NCBI GenBank assembly: GCA_002083395.1
Contig: LWDH01000030.1
Location: forward strand, 1-64,000
Length of the DNA: 64,000 bases
From: Proteobacteria bacterium SG_bin4
Lineage (GTDB): Bacteria; Pseudomonadota; Gammaproteobacteria; Burkholderiales; Nitrosomonadaceae
Direction of reading: 5' to 3'
Part shown: positions 17,956 to 27,379 of the stretch, in pieces
Position numbering within the stretch: the first letter of the stretch is position 1
Layout: each line of letters begins with the position of its first letter
Made by a program: the position numbers and the translations under genes
Notes under the pieces: generated by a model
What the model was told of the DNA's origin: nothing
The model's input: only the letters and a program-made list of their open reading frames with translations
Database searches by the model: none

Positions 17956-18065
17956 GCGCCCTCTTCAAATACGACTCACCGATAAAGGAACAAGTATTCA
18001 CCACTACCAACCGGATTTAAAAAACAACCTGACACCACTACCATTTTTAACGTAAGGAGAATGAA

Positions 18066-18983
18066 ATGACCGATATTCATCAAGCACATACCGCATTAGG
18101 TGATGTAGCGGCACGAACGCTTGCCAATGCCACAAAAACCGTTCCGATGATGGGAACCATCACGCCACGCTGGCTAACCCATCTGCTGCATTGGGTGCCG
18201 GTCGAGGCGGGTATTTACCGTGTTAACAAGGTAAAAGACCCAGATCAAGTCGAAGTGGATTGCTCGGCCAAAGATGAGCGCGAGCTGCCCGCTACCTTTG
18301 TCGACTATGAAGAATGGGGCCGGGAATATGTTCTAAGCGCGGTCAATACTGTGCTGGATGTGCATACCCGCGTTTCCGACCTGTATAGCAGCCCGCATAA
18401 TCAAATCCGCGAACAGTTACGCCTCACCATCGAAACGGCAAAAGAGCGTCAGGAAAGCGAGCTGATCAATAACAAAGAATATGGTCTGCTCAATAACGCT
18501 GCAAAATCGATGCGGGTGAAGACACGAGCCGGTGCTCCCACCCCTGATGATTTGGATGAACTGATTGCACGTGTCTGGAAAGAACCTGGTTTCTTTCTAG
18601 CGCACCCGCAAGCAATTGCCGCGTTTGGCCGCGAGTGTACCCGCCGCGGCGTTCCACCTCCGACTGTTTCGTTGTTTGGTTCACAATTCCTGACTTGGCG
18701 CGGCATTCCATTGATTCCGAGCGACAAGCTCAATATCACCGGCGGCAAAACCAATATCCTGCTGCTGCGCACCGGCGAAAGCCGTCAAGGCGTAGTTGGA
18801 TTGTATCAACCTGACCTGCCTGGACAACAAGGCATGGGGTTATCAGTGCGCTTTATGGGTATCAATCACAAAGCGATTGCCTCTTATTTAGTATCTCTCT
18901 ACTGCTCGCTGGCGGTATTGACCGAAGATGCGCTCGGCGTGCTCGAAAACGTCGAAGTGGGTAAATATCATGAGTACAAATAA
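18066..18983 (+). CDS. Family 2A encapsulin shell protein (SrpI-like)
   Basis: 305 residues, the usual length for family 2A encapsulins, which have the HK97 phage-capsid fold and self-assemble into hollow shells. Typical stretches are present: an extended N-terminal arm with MMGTITPRWLTHLLHWVPVE, GIYRVNKVKD, DYEEWGREYVLSAVNTVLDV, NNKEYGLLNNAAKSMR, GAPTPDDLDELIARVWKEP, and LYQPDLPGQQGMGLSVRFMG. A strong AAGGAG site (18054-18059) precedes the start, fitting high expression. The next gene, a cysteine desulfurase with a cargo-type N-terminus, overlaps its end by 14 bp. In Synechococcus SrpI and Acinetobacter homologs such shells hold the desulfurase, and in the latter store elemental sulfur. Confidence 0.93.
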   Translation: MTDIHQAHTALGDVAARTLANATKTVPMMGTITPRWLTHLLHWVPVEAGIYRVNKVKDPDQVEVDCSAKDERELPATFVDYEEWGREYVLSAVNTVLDVHTRVSDLYSSPHNQIREQLRLTIETAKERQESELINNKEYGLLNNAAKSMRVKTRAGAPTPDDLDELIARVWKEPGFFLAHPQAIAAFGRECTRRGVPPPTVSLFGSQFLTWRGIPLIPSDKLNITGGKTNILLLRTGESRQGVVGLYQPDLPGQQGMGLSVRFMGINHKAIASYLVSLYCSLAVLTEDALGVLENVEVGKYHEYK

Positions 18984-20655
18984 TTTCGATCAACCGCCCA
19001 GTGATGCACTAAACGCGGCAGCCAGTTTTCTGCCGGATGTGGAATTACTCACGCGGCTGGCGAATGAATATTTTTCTGCATTACCGGTTGCCACTCCGAT
19101 TTCAACTGCATCGCCCGCCGCTCCGGCTGTATCCACGTCTACACTGGAGATTCCCGTATTCCCGGCAGATCATTTCCACGCGGAGAGTTCCGCGTTTCCT
19201 CCGGCGGGCACCGGCAACCTCTCAAGCACGGTCATTCCTGCTGTGCCAGCAGCTATCCCGCTACCGTTCGAGGAAGAATTGCGCAACCTGTTACCGCCGG
19301 CACAGCTGCCCCCTGATACATATGCCGGTATCCCGGGCCGGACTGGCAACGGTTCGTCATTCTACTTCATCGACAGCCTCGCATCGCCGCACGCGGATGA
19401 AACAACCGCTAAATTCGCATCGGCGCATCCACCGTTTGATGTGAATGCGATCCGGCGTGACTTTCCGATCTTGAACGAGCTGGTGCACGGCCGTCCGCTG
19501 ATTTGGCTGGACAATGCCGCCACGACGCAAAAACCTCAATCGGTGATTGATCGCCTGTCCCATTTTTACCGTCACGAAAATTCCAATATTCACCGTGCTG
19601 CGCACGAACTGGCAGCCCGCGCAACCGATGCTTATGAAGATGCGCGCAAAAAGGTTTCACATTTTCTCAATGCGCCATCGGTCGACGAAATCGTATTCGT
19701 GCGGGGCACCACCGAGGGTATCAATCTCGTTGCGCAAAGCTGGGGGCGGCAACACATCCAGCCAGGCGATGAAATCGTCATCTCCTGGCTGGAGCATCAT
19801 GCCAATATCGTTCCCTGGCAACAGCTATGCAACGAAAAAGGCGCGGTACTACGCGTCGCGCCGGTCGACGACCACGGTCAGATACTGCTGGATGAATACC
19901 AGAAACTGCTCAATTCGCGCACCAAGCTGGTTGCTTTTTCGCAAGTTTCGAATGCGCTGGGCACTATCACCCCTGCGCAACAAATGATTGCGATGGCGCA
20001 CCGCGTCGGTGCCCGGGTGCTGGTGGATGGCGCGCAATCGGTTTCGCACATGCGCGTCGATGTGCAGCAACTCGATTGCGACTGGTTCGTGTTTTCCGGT
20101 CATAAGGTATTTGCTCCTACCGGAATCGGTGCGTTGTTCGGCAAAGTCGAACTGCTCAATTCGATGCAGCCCTGGCAAGGCGGCGGCAACATGATCGAGG
20201 ACGTGACTTTTGAGAAAACCACCTACCAGCGAGCACCTGCACGTTTCGAAGCCGGTACCGGCAATATTGCCGATGCCGTTGGGCTGGGAGCGGCGATTGA
20301 TTATGTTCAGCGCATCGGTATCGACAATATCAGCCGATACGAGCATCAGTTACTGGTGTATGCAACCCGAGGCCTCGGCACCGTTCCCGGCTTGAAATTG
20401 ATCGGCACCGCTCAGGATAAAGCGGGTGTCTTGTCATTCGTGTTAAAAGGATTCAGTTCGGAAGAAATCGGATCGGCATTGAACCGCGAAGGTATTGCGG
20501 TACGCGCCGGGCATCATTGCGCGCAACCGATTCTTCGGCGTTATGGCCTGGAAACCACGGTTCGTCCGTCACTGGCGTTTTATAATACCTGCGCGGACAT
20601 CGACTTTCTCATTGCTGCATTACTTCGCATCCAGGGAGGTCGTCCGGGCTTTTAA
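18970..20655 (+). CDS. Encapsulated SufS-type cysteine desulfurase with N-terminal cargo domain
   Basis: 561 residues. Residues 156-561 are a class II (SufS-like) PLP cysteine desulfurase: LDNAATTQKP, SNIHRAAHELA, VDGAQSVSHM, PLP lysine Lys379 in FSGHKVFAPTGIG, and catalytic Cys517 in RAGHHCAQP. It removes sulfur from cysteine as a persulfide. Residues 1-155 are an added low-complexity Pro/Ala/Ser-rich domain with two short hydrophobic motifs, ELLTRLANEYFSALP (25-39) and SFYFIDSL (about 128-135), as in the disordered targeting domain of family 2A encapsulin cargo. The start at 18970 lies inside the shell gene. A standard SufS is about 405-420 residues, so the extension is specific to this role. 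Confidence 0.93.
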   Translation: MSTNNFDQPPSDALNAAASFLPDVELLTRLANEYFSALPVATPISTASPAAPAVSTSTLEIPVFPADHFHAESSAFPPAGTGNLSSTVIPAVPAAIPLPFEEELRNLLPPAQLPPDTYAGIPGRTGNGSSFYFIDSLASPHADETTAKFASAHPPFDVNAIRRDFPILNELVHGRPLIWLDNAATTQKPQSVIDRLSHFYRHENSNIHRAAHELAARATDAYEDARKKVSHFLNAPSVDEIVFVRGTTEGINLVAQSWGRQHIQPGDEIVISWLEHHANIVPWQQLCNEKGAVLRVAPVDDHGQILLDEYQKLLNSRTKLVAFSQVSNALGTITPAQQMIAMAHRVGARVLVDGAQSVSHMRVDVQQLDCDWFVFSGHKVFAPTGIGALFGKVELLNSMQPWQGGGNMIEDVTFEKTTYQRAPARFEAGTGNIADAVGLGAAIDYVQRIGIDNISRYEHQLLVYATRGLGTVPGLKLIGTAQDKAGVLSFVLKGFSSEEIGSALNREGIAVRAGHHCAQPILRRYGLETTVRPSLAFYNTCADIDFLIAALLRIQGGRPGF

Positions 20656-20692
20656 TCATGAATCAATCTTACTTAATACATGAGGTTCTCAA

Positions 20693-21523
20693 TTGAGCAC
20701 GTTCAAGCAACACAGCATTCTGCCCGGCTTCAATCTGGCACTGGGATTTACCTTGCTGTATCTCAGTCTGATCGTATTGATTCCGCTGTCAGCGGCATTC
20801 ATCCGGACTGCTGAGTTAACCTGGCCGGAATTTTGGGCGATTGTCACGACACCACGGGTTTTGGCTTCGTACCGTTTGACGTTTGGTGTGTCATTCGCAG
20901 CCGCGCTCGTCAATGCGGTATTCGGCTTGTTAGTGGCGTGGGTGCTGGTGCGTTACCATTTTCCCGGGAAGAAAATTGTCGATGCCTTAGTCGACCTGCC
21001 GTTTGCATTGCCAACCGCCGTGGCCGGGATTGCACTCACTGCGCTGTATTCCGGCAATGGCTGGATCGGTCAGCATTTGGAACCGCTCGGCATCAAAGTG
21101 GCGTTTACGCCGCTGGGTATTTTTGTAGCGCTGACTTTTATCGGTTTGCCGTTTGTGGTACGTACCGTGCAGCCGGTGCTCGAGGACATCGAAGCCGAAT
21201 TGGAAGAAGCGGCGGCCACGCTCGGCGCCAATCGCTGGCAAACTTTCACGCGCGTTATTTTTCCCGTGCTTTTTCCCGCCTTGATGACCGGCTTCGCGCT
21301 CGCCTTTGCACGCGCGATCGGTGAGTACGGTTCGGTCATTTTCATTGCCGGCAATATGCCGATGATTTCCGAAATCACACCGCTGCTGATCGTTACCAAA
21401 CTGGAACAATACGACTACGCCGGAGCGACGGCGCTGTCGGTAGTGATGCTGGTGATTTCTTTCATTCTGTTACTGATCATTAATCTGCTGCAATGGTGGA
21501 GCCGCCGCAGTGCGCAAACTTGA
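20693..21523 (+). CDS. cysT: Sulfate ABC transporter permease CysT
   Basis: 276 residues with six membrane segments and the permease loop motif [21 protein letters not shown] (about 163-183) that docks on the ATPase. [19 protein letters not shown] is typical of CysT/CysU. The start is TTG at 20693, with GAGG nine bases before it; no ATG fits. It imports sulfate or thiosulfate through the inner membrane together with CysW and CysA. It begins 37 bp after the desulfurase gene, so it is cotranscribed with the encapsulin pair. Confidence 0.95.
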   Translation: MSTFKQHSILPGFNLALGFTLLYLSLIVLIPLSAAFIRTAELTWPEFWAIVTTPRVLASYRLTFGVSFAAALVNAVFGLLVAWVLVRYHFPGKKIVDALVDLPFALPTAVAGIALTALYSGNGWIGQHLEPLGIKVAFTPLGIFVALTFIGLPFVVRTVQPVLEDIEAELEEAAATLGANRWQTFTRVIFPVLFPALMTGFALAFARAIGEYGSVIFIAGNMPMISEITPLLIVTKLEQYDYAGATALSVVMLVISFILLLIINLLQWWSRRSAQT

Positions 21524-21530
21524 GGACACG

Positions 21531-22412
21531 ATGACTACGACGATTACATTTCCGGTATCCGTTAAAACCTTCCGGCAACGCGCTACCGAAGAACCGGCCT
21601 GGATACGCTGGCTTTTGACCGGAATCGCACTGATATTTTTGACGTTATTCCTTTTCGTACCGCTGATTTCGGTTTTCTATGAAGCGTTCAAGAAAGGCGT
21701 GGATGTCTATCTTGCGGCAATCACCGACCCCGATGCGGTTTCGGCGATCAAGCTGACCCTGACGGTAGCCGCGATTGCGGTGCCGCTGAACTTGGTATTC
21801 GGAATTGCGGCTGCCTGGGCGATCGCCAAGTTCGAATTCCGCGGCAAGAATTTGTTGATTACCTTGATCGACTTGCCCTTCTCAGTTTCACCGGTGGTTT
21901 CCGGACTGATTTATGTGTTGGTGTTCGGCTTGCAAGGCTGGTTGGGGCCGTGGTTGGCGGAACACGATATCAAGATCATTTTTGCCGTGCCTGGTATCGT
22001 GCTGGCGACTGTGTTTGTAACCGTGCCGTTCATTGCCCGCGAATTGATTCCTTTGATGCAAGCGCAAGGCACCGAGGAGGAGGAAGCGGCGATCGTGCTG
22101 GGCGCCAGCGGCTGGCAGACTTTCTGGCAGATCACATTACCCAATATCAAATGGGGCTTGTTGTATGGCGCTATTTTGTGTAACGCGCGCGCGATGGGTG
22201 AATTCGGCGCGGTATCGGTGGTATCCGGCCATATCCGCGGCAGCACCAACACGATGCCGCTGCACGTTGAAATCCTCTACAACGAATACAACTTTGCTGC
22301 CGCATTTGCCGTGGCTTCGCTGCTAGCCTTGCTGGCTTTGGTCACACTGGCGCTCAAAACGGCGATTGAATTTCACACCCAACAACATCAAACACAACGA
22401 GGTGATGCATGA
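21531..22412 (+). CDS. cysW: Sulfate ABC transporter permease CysW
   Basis: 293 residues from the ATG at 21531, chosen over a GTG at 21510 because the GAGGA ribosome site lies between them. Six membrane segments and the docking loop [20 protein letters not shown] are visible, along with CysW motifs [20 protein letters not shown] and [20 protein letters not shown]. It forms the channel with CysT. Its stop overlaps the start of cysA (ATGA), so the two are translationally coupled. Confidence 0.95.
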   Translation: MTTTITFPVSVKTFRQRATEEPAWIRWLLTGIALIFLTLFLFVPLISVFYEAFKKGVDVYLAAITDPDAVSAIKLTLTVAAIAVPLNLVFGIAAAWAIAKFEFRGKNLLITLIDLPFSVSPVVSGLIYVLVFGLQGWLGPWLAEHDIKIIFAVPGIVLATVFVTVPFIARELIPLMQAQGTEEEEAAIVLGASGWQTFWQITLPNIKWGLLYGAILCNARAMGEFGAVSVVSGHIRGSTNTMPLHVEILYNEYNFAAAFAVASLLALLALVTLALKTAIEFHTQQHQTQRGDA

Positions 22413-23497
22413 GCATTGAAGTTCTTAATCTTTCCAAACAATTCGGCAGTTTTACCGCATTGCACGATGTCAACTTGCAAGTCCATTCGGGTGAATTGCT
22501 GGCGCTACTCGGTCCATCCGGCTCCGGCAAAACCACGCTGCTGCGCGTCATCGCAGGGCTTGAAACCGCCGACAGCGGCCAAGTGTTATTTCACGGCGAA
22601 GACGCAACCGATCAGCATGTGCGCGAGCGTCAAGTCGGGTTTGTATTTCAGCATTACGCGCTATTCCGCAATATGTCGATTTTCGACAACGTGGCATTTG
22701 GTTTGAACGTGCGTCCGAAGAAATTCCGCCCGGCGAAAGAGGAAATCCGCGAGCGCGTGATGAAACTGCTGCACTTGGTGCAACTGGATTGGCTGGCGGA
22801 TCGCTACCCGCACCAGCTATCCGGCGGTCAGCGTCAGCGCATCGCGTTGGCGCGCGCCTTGGCGGTGGAACCAAAAGTATTATTGCTCGACGAGCCTTTT
22901 GGCGCATTGGATGCCAAAGTACGCAAGGAGCTACGCGCATGGCTTAGGCGGCTGCACGACGATATGCACATTACCAGCGTATTCGTCACCCATGACCAGG
23001 AGGAAGCACTGGAAGTCGCTGACCGCGTGGTCGTGATGAACGAAGGCCGGATCGAACAAATCGGCACGCCTGATGAAGTCTATGAGCAACCCGCCAATCC
23101 CTTCGTTTATGAATTTCTCGGCAACGTGAATTTATTTCATAGCCGTTTGCATCGCGGCCGCGCCTGGATTGGTGATCTCGAAGTCGATGCGCCGGAGCAC
23201 GCCGAAGCCGAAGAACTAGCCGCGATTGCGTATGTACGCCCGCATGAAATTGAAGTTGAGCGCTTCCCCAATGGCGAAGCGGCATTAGCCGCGCAAATCG
23301 TGCACATTTTGTCTGTCGGGCCGATCGTGCGCCTGGAAATGTTACGCGACAACGACGAGCATAGGAATCCGGTACACGCTGAAATCAGTAAAGAGCGTTT
23401 CCGCGAATTACAATTGGCAAAAGGCGATCGAGTCTTTATTAAGCCCAAGCGGCTTGATTTGTTCCCGAGTTATTCCCAAAGCCAGTTGAAACATTAG
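22409..23497 (+). CDS. cysA: Sulfate ABC transporter ATP-binding protein CysA
   Basis: 362 residues. Walker A is GPSGSGKTT (about residues 35-43), the Q-loop VFQHYALF, the signature [15 protein letters not shown], Walker [13 protein letters not shown] and the switch His in [11 protein letters not shown]. The C-terminal quarter (about 240-355) is the TOBE-type regulatory domain with [12 protein letters not shown]. It powers sulfate uptake with CysT and CysW. It overlaps cysW by four bases and is followed 72 bp later by the serine acetyltransferase gene. Confidence 0.96.
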   Translation: MSIEVLNLSKQFGSFTALHDVNLQVHSGELLALLGPSGSGKTTLLRVIAGLETADSGQVLFHGEDATDQHVRERQVGFVFQHYALFRNMSIFDNVAFGLNVRPKKFRPAKEEIRERVMKLLHLVQLDWLADRYPHQLSGGQRQRIALARALAVEPKVLLLDEPFGALDAKVRKELRAWLRRLHDDMHITSVFVTHDQEEALEVADRVVVMNEGRIEQIGTPDEVYEQPANPFVYEFLGNVNLFHSRLHRGRAWIGDLEVDAPEHAEAEELAAIAYVRPHEIEVERFPNGEAALAAQIVHILSVGPIVRLEMLRDNDEHRNPVHAEISKERFRELQLAKGDRVFIKPKRLDLFPSYSQSQLKH

Positions 23498-23568
23498 TAG
23501 GGAATATCTCATGCCGATCCGGCATATCAGCACCTCACATACGAACAGGCGTAGGCTAGGTTGGCCGT

Positions 23569-24522
23569 ATGACAAATGAACTAATCATGCACGATGATTC
23601 GCAACAGGAAATCAATCGCCGGGAAATCGATCATATTGTGTCGAAATTACGCACGCTACGGTTGGCATCTCTGGAACATCGCCAGCGGCTTAACAACCCG
23701 CCGCGGCTGCCATCGCGTAAAGCGTTAGCATCAATTCTCGAACACCTGAGCGCCGTTCTATTTCCGAATCGTCTCGGAGCGCCCGGTATTTCAAGCGACG
23801 GCATCGATTATTACGTCGGCCATACGCTGGACATTACGCTGCGCGATTTGCTCGACCAAATTCATCATGAGCTGTATTTCGTTTCCGAGCAAGAAAACAA
23901 CAGCATCGCCACCCGCAGGCAAGCAGCGGACATTGCCAATGCTTTTGCACAGCAATTGCCAAATATCCGCGGCCTGCTGGAAAGCGATATCCGTGCAGCC
24001 TACGAAGGCGATCCGGCAGCTCACAGTATCGACGATGTCCTAGTGTGCTATCCCGGAGTGACTGCTGTTATCTATTACCGCATTGCGCATGAATTACACC
24101 AGCTGGGAGCACCCTTGATCGCTCGCATGATTTCGGAAATCGCGCATTCGCTGACCGGCGTGGAAATTCACCCCGGGGCCCGGATCGACGGCAGCTTTTT
24201 TATCGATCACGGTACCGGCGTGGTAATCGGCGAAACCACCATCATCGGCCGCAATGTCCGGCTTTATCAGGCTGTCACGCTCGGCGCCAAACGCTTCCCG
24301 GTAGATGAACACGGCGTGCTGGTCAAAGGAATCTTACGCCACCCGATCGTCGAAGATGACGTAGTCATTTACGCCGGCGCAACGATACTCGGACGCATCA
24401 CCATTGGCCGCGGTTCGACGATTGGCGGAAATGTCTGGCTGACTCACAGCGTGCCGCCCGGCAGCCATATCATGCAAGCGCAAACCCGTAGCGAAACATT
24501 TGAAGGCGGCGCCGGTATCTGA
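23569..24522 (+). CDS. epsC: Serine O-acetyltransferase, EpsC type
   Basis: 317 residues. The N-terminal 180 residues are helical and the C-terminal part is a left-handed beta-helix of hexapeptide repeats with GVEIHPGARIDGSFFIDHG, TGVVIGETTIIGRNVRLYQ and GATILGRITIGRGSTIGGN. His residues of the CysE active site are in DHGTGVV and the equivalent ALH-like region. It makes O-acetylserine, the acceptor for sulfide in cysteine synthesis. O-acetylserine and its isomer are also the usual inducers of CysB, whose gene follows. A later start at 23587 (MHDDSQQ) is possible. Serine acetyltransferases recur in family 2A encapsulin loci. Confidence 0.92.
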   Translation: MTNELIMHDDSQQEINRREIDHIVSKLRTLRLASLEHRQRLNNPPRLPSRKALASILEHLSAVLFPNRLGAPGISSDGIDYYVGHTLDITLRDLLDQIHHELYFVSEQENNSIATRRQAADIANAFAQQLPNIRGLLESDIRAAYEGDPAAHSIDDVLVCYPGVTAVIYYRIAHELHQLGAPLIARMISEIAHSLTGVEIHPGARIDGSFFIDHGTGVVIGETTIIGRNVRLYQAVTLGAKRFPVDEHGVLVKGILRHPIVEDDVVIYAGATILGRITIGRGSTIGGNVWLTHSVPPGSHIMQAQTRSETFEGGAGI

Positions 24523-24656
24523 CACCGGTTCAAATCGTCTGTATGATGGTAATCATCCACCAATTTATTGAATCGCAATCATAAAAACCAACGATTCATT
24601 CGAAGATGAATTATGAATCTACAACTGATCGAACAACCACGATTTAAACAATAACA

Positions 24657-25592
24657 ATGAATTTTCAACAATTACGCATTATCAACGAAACCGTACGGCG
24701 GAATTACAACCTGACCGAAGTGGCAAATGCCTTGTTCACGTCGCAATCGGGGGTCAGCAAGCATATCAAGGATCTGGAAGACGAGTTAAACATCGAGCTG
24801 TTTATCCGCAAAGGCAAACGGCTGGTCGGTCTGACCGAACCCGGCAAGGAACTCGTTACCATCGTCGAACGGATTTTGTTCGATACCAAAAATATCAAGC
24901 GATTGGCGGAGCAATTCAGTAATCACGATCAAGGCCAATTAGCGATCGCCACGACGCATACGCAAGCGCAATACATCCTGCCGCCGGTCGTTGCCGAATT
25001 CAAGAAAGCATTCCCCAAAGTCCATTTGGTCTTGAACGAATCGAAGCCCGGCGACATTTTATCGATGTTGATCGACGGTCAGGCGGATATCGGGATCGCG
25101 ACCGAAGTACTGGAAAACGCCCCCGACTTGGTTTCCTTTCCGTTTCATACCTGGCAGCACATTGTCATCGTTCCCGTGGGGCATCCACTTCAATCCGCGC
25201 AACCGCTCACGCTCGAAGCCATCACGGAATACCCGATTATTACCTATCATCAAGGACTCACCGGACGCTCGCGCATTGACCAGACCTTTGCCAAAGCAGG
25301 CTTGATACCCGATATCGCCATGTCGGCGCTGGATGCGGATGTGATCAAAACCTACGTGAAATTAGGTTTGGGGATTGGCATCATTGCTTCTGTCGCCTTC
25401 TCCAGCGACCGCGACACCACACTGGTGAAACTGGACAGCGAATATTTGTTTGAAAAAAACACCACTTTCATCTCTGTCCGCCGCAATCACTATCTGCGCG
25501 GTTACGCCTACCGCTTTATCGAGCTATGCACCCCGACACTCAGCGAAACGGAAATACGGGCGAAGGTCAATCCCTTGATTGATGCTGAATAA
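24657..25592 (+). CDS. cysB: CysB-family LysR transcriptional regulator
   Basis: 311 residues. The helix-turn-helix is at the N-terminus (MNFQQLRIINETVRRNYNLT, then LFTSQSGVSKHIKDLEDELN). The effector domain has CysB-type motifs: IATTHTQAQYILPPVVAEF, DIGIATEVL, and TYHQGLTGRSRIDQTF. CysB activates sulfate-assimilation genes when O-acetylserine builds up and sulfate is limiting. It follows epsC by 134 bp in the same direction as the whole sulfur cluster and presumably controls it. The neighbouring DUF3422 gene overlaps its end region. Confidence 0.93.
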   Translation: MNFQQLRIINETVRRNYNLTEVANALFTSQSGVSKHIKDLEDELNIELFIRKGKRLVGLTEPGKELVTIVERILFDTKNIKRLAEQFSNHDQGQLAIATTHTQAQYILPPVVAEFKKAFPKVHLVLNESKPGDILSMLIDGQADIGIATEVLENAPDLVSFPFHTWQHIVIVPVGHPLQSAQPLTLEAITEYPIITYHQGLTGRSRIDQTFAKAGLIPDIAMSALDADVIKTYVKLGLGIGIIASVAFSSDRDTTLVKLDSEYLFEKNTTFISVRRNHYLRGYAYRFIELCTPTLSETEIRAKVNPLIDAE

Positions 25593-25611
25593 AATAGCGG
25601 AAGAAGAATTC

Positions 25612-26901
25612 ATGAATATTCCGGAGTATTTTGAGCGCCGGGAGCTGTATGCCGAGCTCAATGCCATTGCATACGAGTTGCTGGCGCCACCATTTGAGCT
25701 TTCGCATCTGGTATTGATGTCCGACCGGGGTCTGGTCGATCAGGAACGCCAATTGATCCGGGAATTGTGTCAGCACTTTGATATCAATCCGCCGCATCCG
25801 AATGACAATGATTTCAGCGCCAATTTTGGTGAGTTCCGGTTGCGCTGGGAGCGGCATACCGAATATTCGACTTATACCATTTATCGTGCGGCAGCGTTTG
25901 AGACGCCGTTTGAGCATCCACCGGTATCGTATATCCCTAAGGAGTGGATAGCGCGCTTGCCGGGGGAGCTTTTGGTAGCGACGCATATTGCACTAGAAGA
26001 CCGTTCGCGACCCAAGCGCAGCCTGCACGAATTGTCGACGCTTTTTACATCCGGCACCGTAATCGGTTCCAAAGTGGCAGGGGGCGCTGCCAGCGTGTGG
26101 AGCGATAATCAGATTCATCCGGACAACTTTGGCCGGATTCTTGTCCACGATGAGAATTTGCGCAGCCGTCAGGTAGGACGGTTGGTACAACGTCTGCTGG
26201 AAATCGAAACATATCGCATGCTGGCGATGCTGCCACTGCCGGTCACGCGCAAAATCATTCCGCAATTGGCGCAAGCGGATCAGCGATTGGCTGACCTGAT
26301 TGCCAACAATGTCGAGTTAACCAGTATCGAAGATGAGCAACGCTTGCTGGATGAGCTAACGATGCTTGCAGCGGAAACCGAACAGCTGTCGGCGCAAACC
26401 AGTCACCGGTTTAATGCCTCCAGAGTCTATTACGACATCGTTAAATTACGGATTACGGAACTGCGCGAAGAACGGATTGAAGGATTGCAGATGTTACAGG
26501 AATTCATGATACAGCGTTTGTCATCGGCGATGGCCACCTGCGAACTGGTACATACCAAGCTGGAAACGCTGTCAACGCGCTTAGGCCGCGCATCGGCCTT
26601 GTTGCGCACGCGAGTCGATTTGTCGATGGAGGCGCAAATTCGCGACTTGCTCAAATCCATGGATAGCCGTGCACAGGTACAATTGCGCATGCAAGAAACC
26701 GTCGAAGGTCTATCCGTCGTCGTACTCAGTTACTACCTGCTTGGAATCTCCGGTTACGGCCTGAAAGCCCTTAAGGCCGCCGGACACGGAATTGACGTTG
26801 AACTGCTAACCGGCATCGCCATTCCAGTAATTGTGCTGGGCGTTTTCTTTGTTGTCCGGCGATTACGCAATTCTTTCAATAAACTGCATCGGGATCAATA
26901 A
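25612..26901 (+). CDS. DUF3422-family membrane-anchored protein
   Basis: 429 residues from the ATG at 25612, which has GGAAGAAG ahead of it; the frame opens earlier, inside cysB. The N-terminal part fits DUF3422 (ELNAIAYELLAPPFELSHLV, RWERHTEYSTYTIYRA). About residues 225-340 are a long predicted coiled coil rich in Leu, Glu and Arg, and the C-terminus has two membrane helices (VVVLSYYLLGISGYGLKAL and LTGIAIPVIVLGVFFVVRRL). The family has no established function. Gene spacing ties it to cysB, so co-expression with sulfur genes is likely. Confidence 0.8.
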   Translation: MNIPEYFERRELYAELNAIAYELLAPPFELSHLVLMSDRGLVDQERQLIRELCQHFDINPPHPNDNDFSANFGEFRLRWERHTEYSTYTIYRAAAFETPFEHPPVSYIPKEWIARLPGELLVATHIALEDRSRPKRSLHELSTLFTSGTVIGSKVAGGAASVWSDNQIHPDNFGRILVHDENLRSRQVGRLVQRLLEIETYRMLAMLPLPVTRKIIPQLAQADQRLADLIANNVELTSIEDEQRLLDELTMLAAETEQLSAQTSHRFNASRVYYDIVKLRITELREERIEGLQMLQEFMIQRLSSAMATCELVHTKLETLSTRLGRASALLRTRVDLSMEAQIRDLLKSMDSRAQVQLRMQETVEGLSVVVLSYYLLGISGYGLKALKAAGHGIDVELLTGIAIPVIVLGVFFVVRRLRNSFNKLHRDQ

Positions 26902-26973
26902 CAGCGGTTAAGGTCGCGCTCACTGCTGTGAATTTATTGCCTAAGCAGCATTCAGAACGTTATTAACCCTTCT

Positions 26974-27001
26974 TTGACATATTCTATATTTCCAATATAA
27001 T
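26974..27001 (+). promoter_or_regulatory. Promoter and ArsR operator of the ars operon
   Basis: A -35 TTGACA (26974-26979) and a -10 TATAAT (26996-27001) are separated by 16 bp. The palindrome TATATTTCCAATATA (26985-26999) overlaps the spacer and the -10, a good place for ArsR to block polymerase. The ATG lies only six bases after the -10, so transcription would begin at or beside the start codon, predicting a leaderless message. Confidence 0.75.
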
Positions 27002-27007
27002 GGAATC

Positions 27008-27379
27008 ATGGAAATTACAATTGCAATAAAAGCACTGACAGCTTTGGCGCATGAAACCCGCCTGACGATATTCCGGACGTTAGTTCAGGCTGGCGAAACC
27101 GGTCTTCCGGCCGGGCAGTTGGCGAAAGAAATGGGCATTCCGAATGCGACCATGTCTTTTCATCTGAAAGAACTAACACATGCGGAACTGGTAACGGCCC
27201 GCCAGGAAAGCCGTTTTATTTATTATTCGGCGAATTTCGCAACGATGAATGCGCTATTGGGCTATCTCACCGAGAACTGCTGCGCCGGTATTCCATGCAG
27301 TCCAGCCGAGATTTGCTGCGATGAAAAAAACGGCCTGGCATTGCCCGCTGCTCAAATAACCAAGGAGACAACACGATGA
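27008..27379 (+). CDS. arsR: ArsR arsenic-responsive repressor
   Basis: 123 residues. A winged helix-turn-helix covers about 10-85 (KALTALAHETRLTIFRTLV, MGIPNATMSFHLKELTHAEL). The As(III) site is of the C-terminal type: Cys91, Cys92 and Cys97 in ENCCAGIPC, with further cysteines in EICC. This resembles Acidithiobacillus ferrooxidans ArsR rather than the E. coli site on the recognition helix. It should repress its own operon until arsenite binds. It overlaps arsI by four bases. Confidence 0.93.
   Translation: MEITIAIKALTALAHETRLTIFRTLVQAGETGLPAGQLAKEMGIPNATMSFHLKELTHAELVTARQESRFIYYSANFATMNALLGYLTENCCAGIPCSPAEICCDEKNGLALPAAQITKETTR

Noticed and set aside
24526..24550. GGTTCAAATC, like the T-loop of a tRNA
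   Set aside because: No acceptor stem, anticodon arm or D-arm can be folded around it; it lies right after the epsC stop codon.
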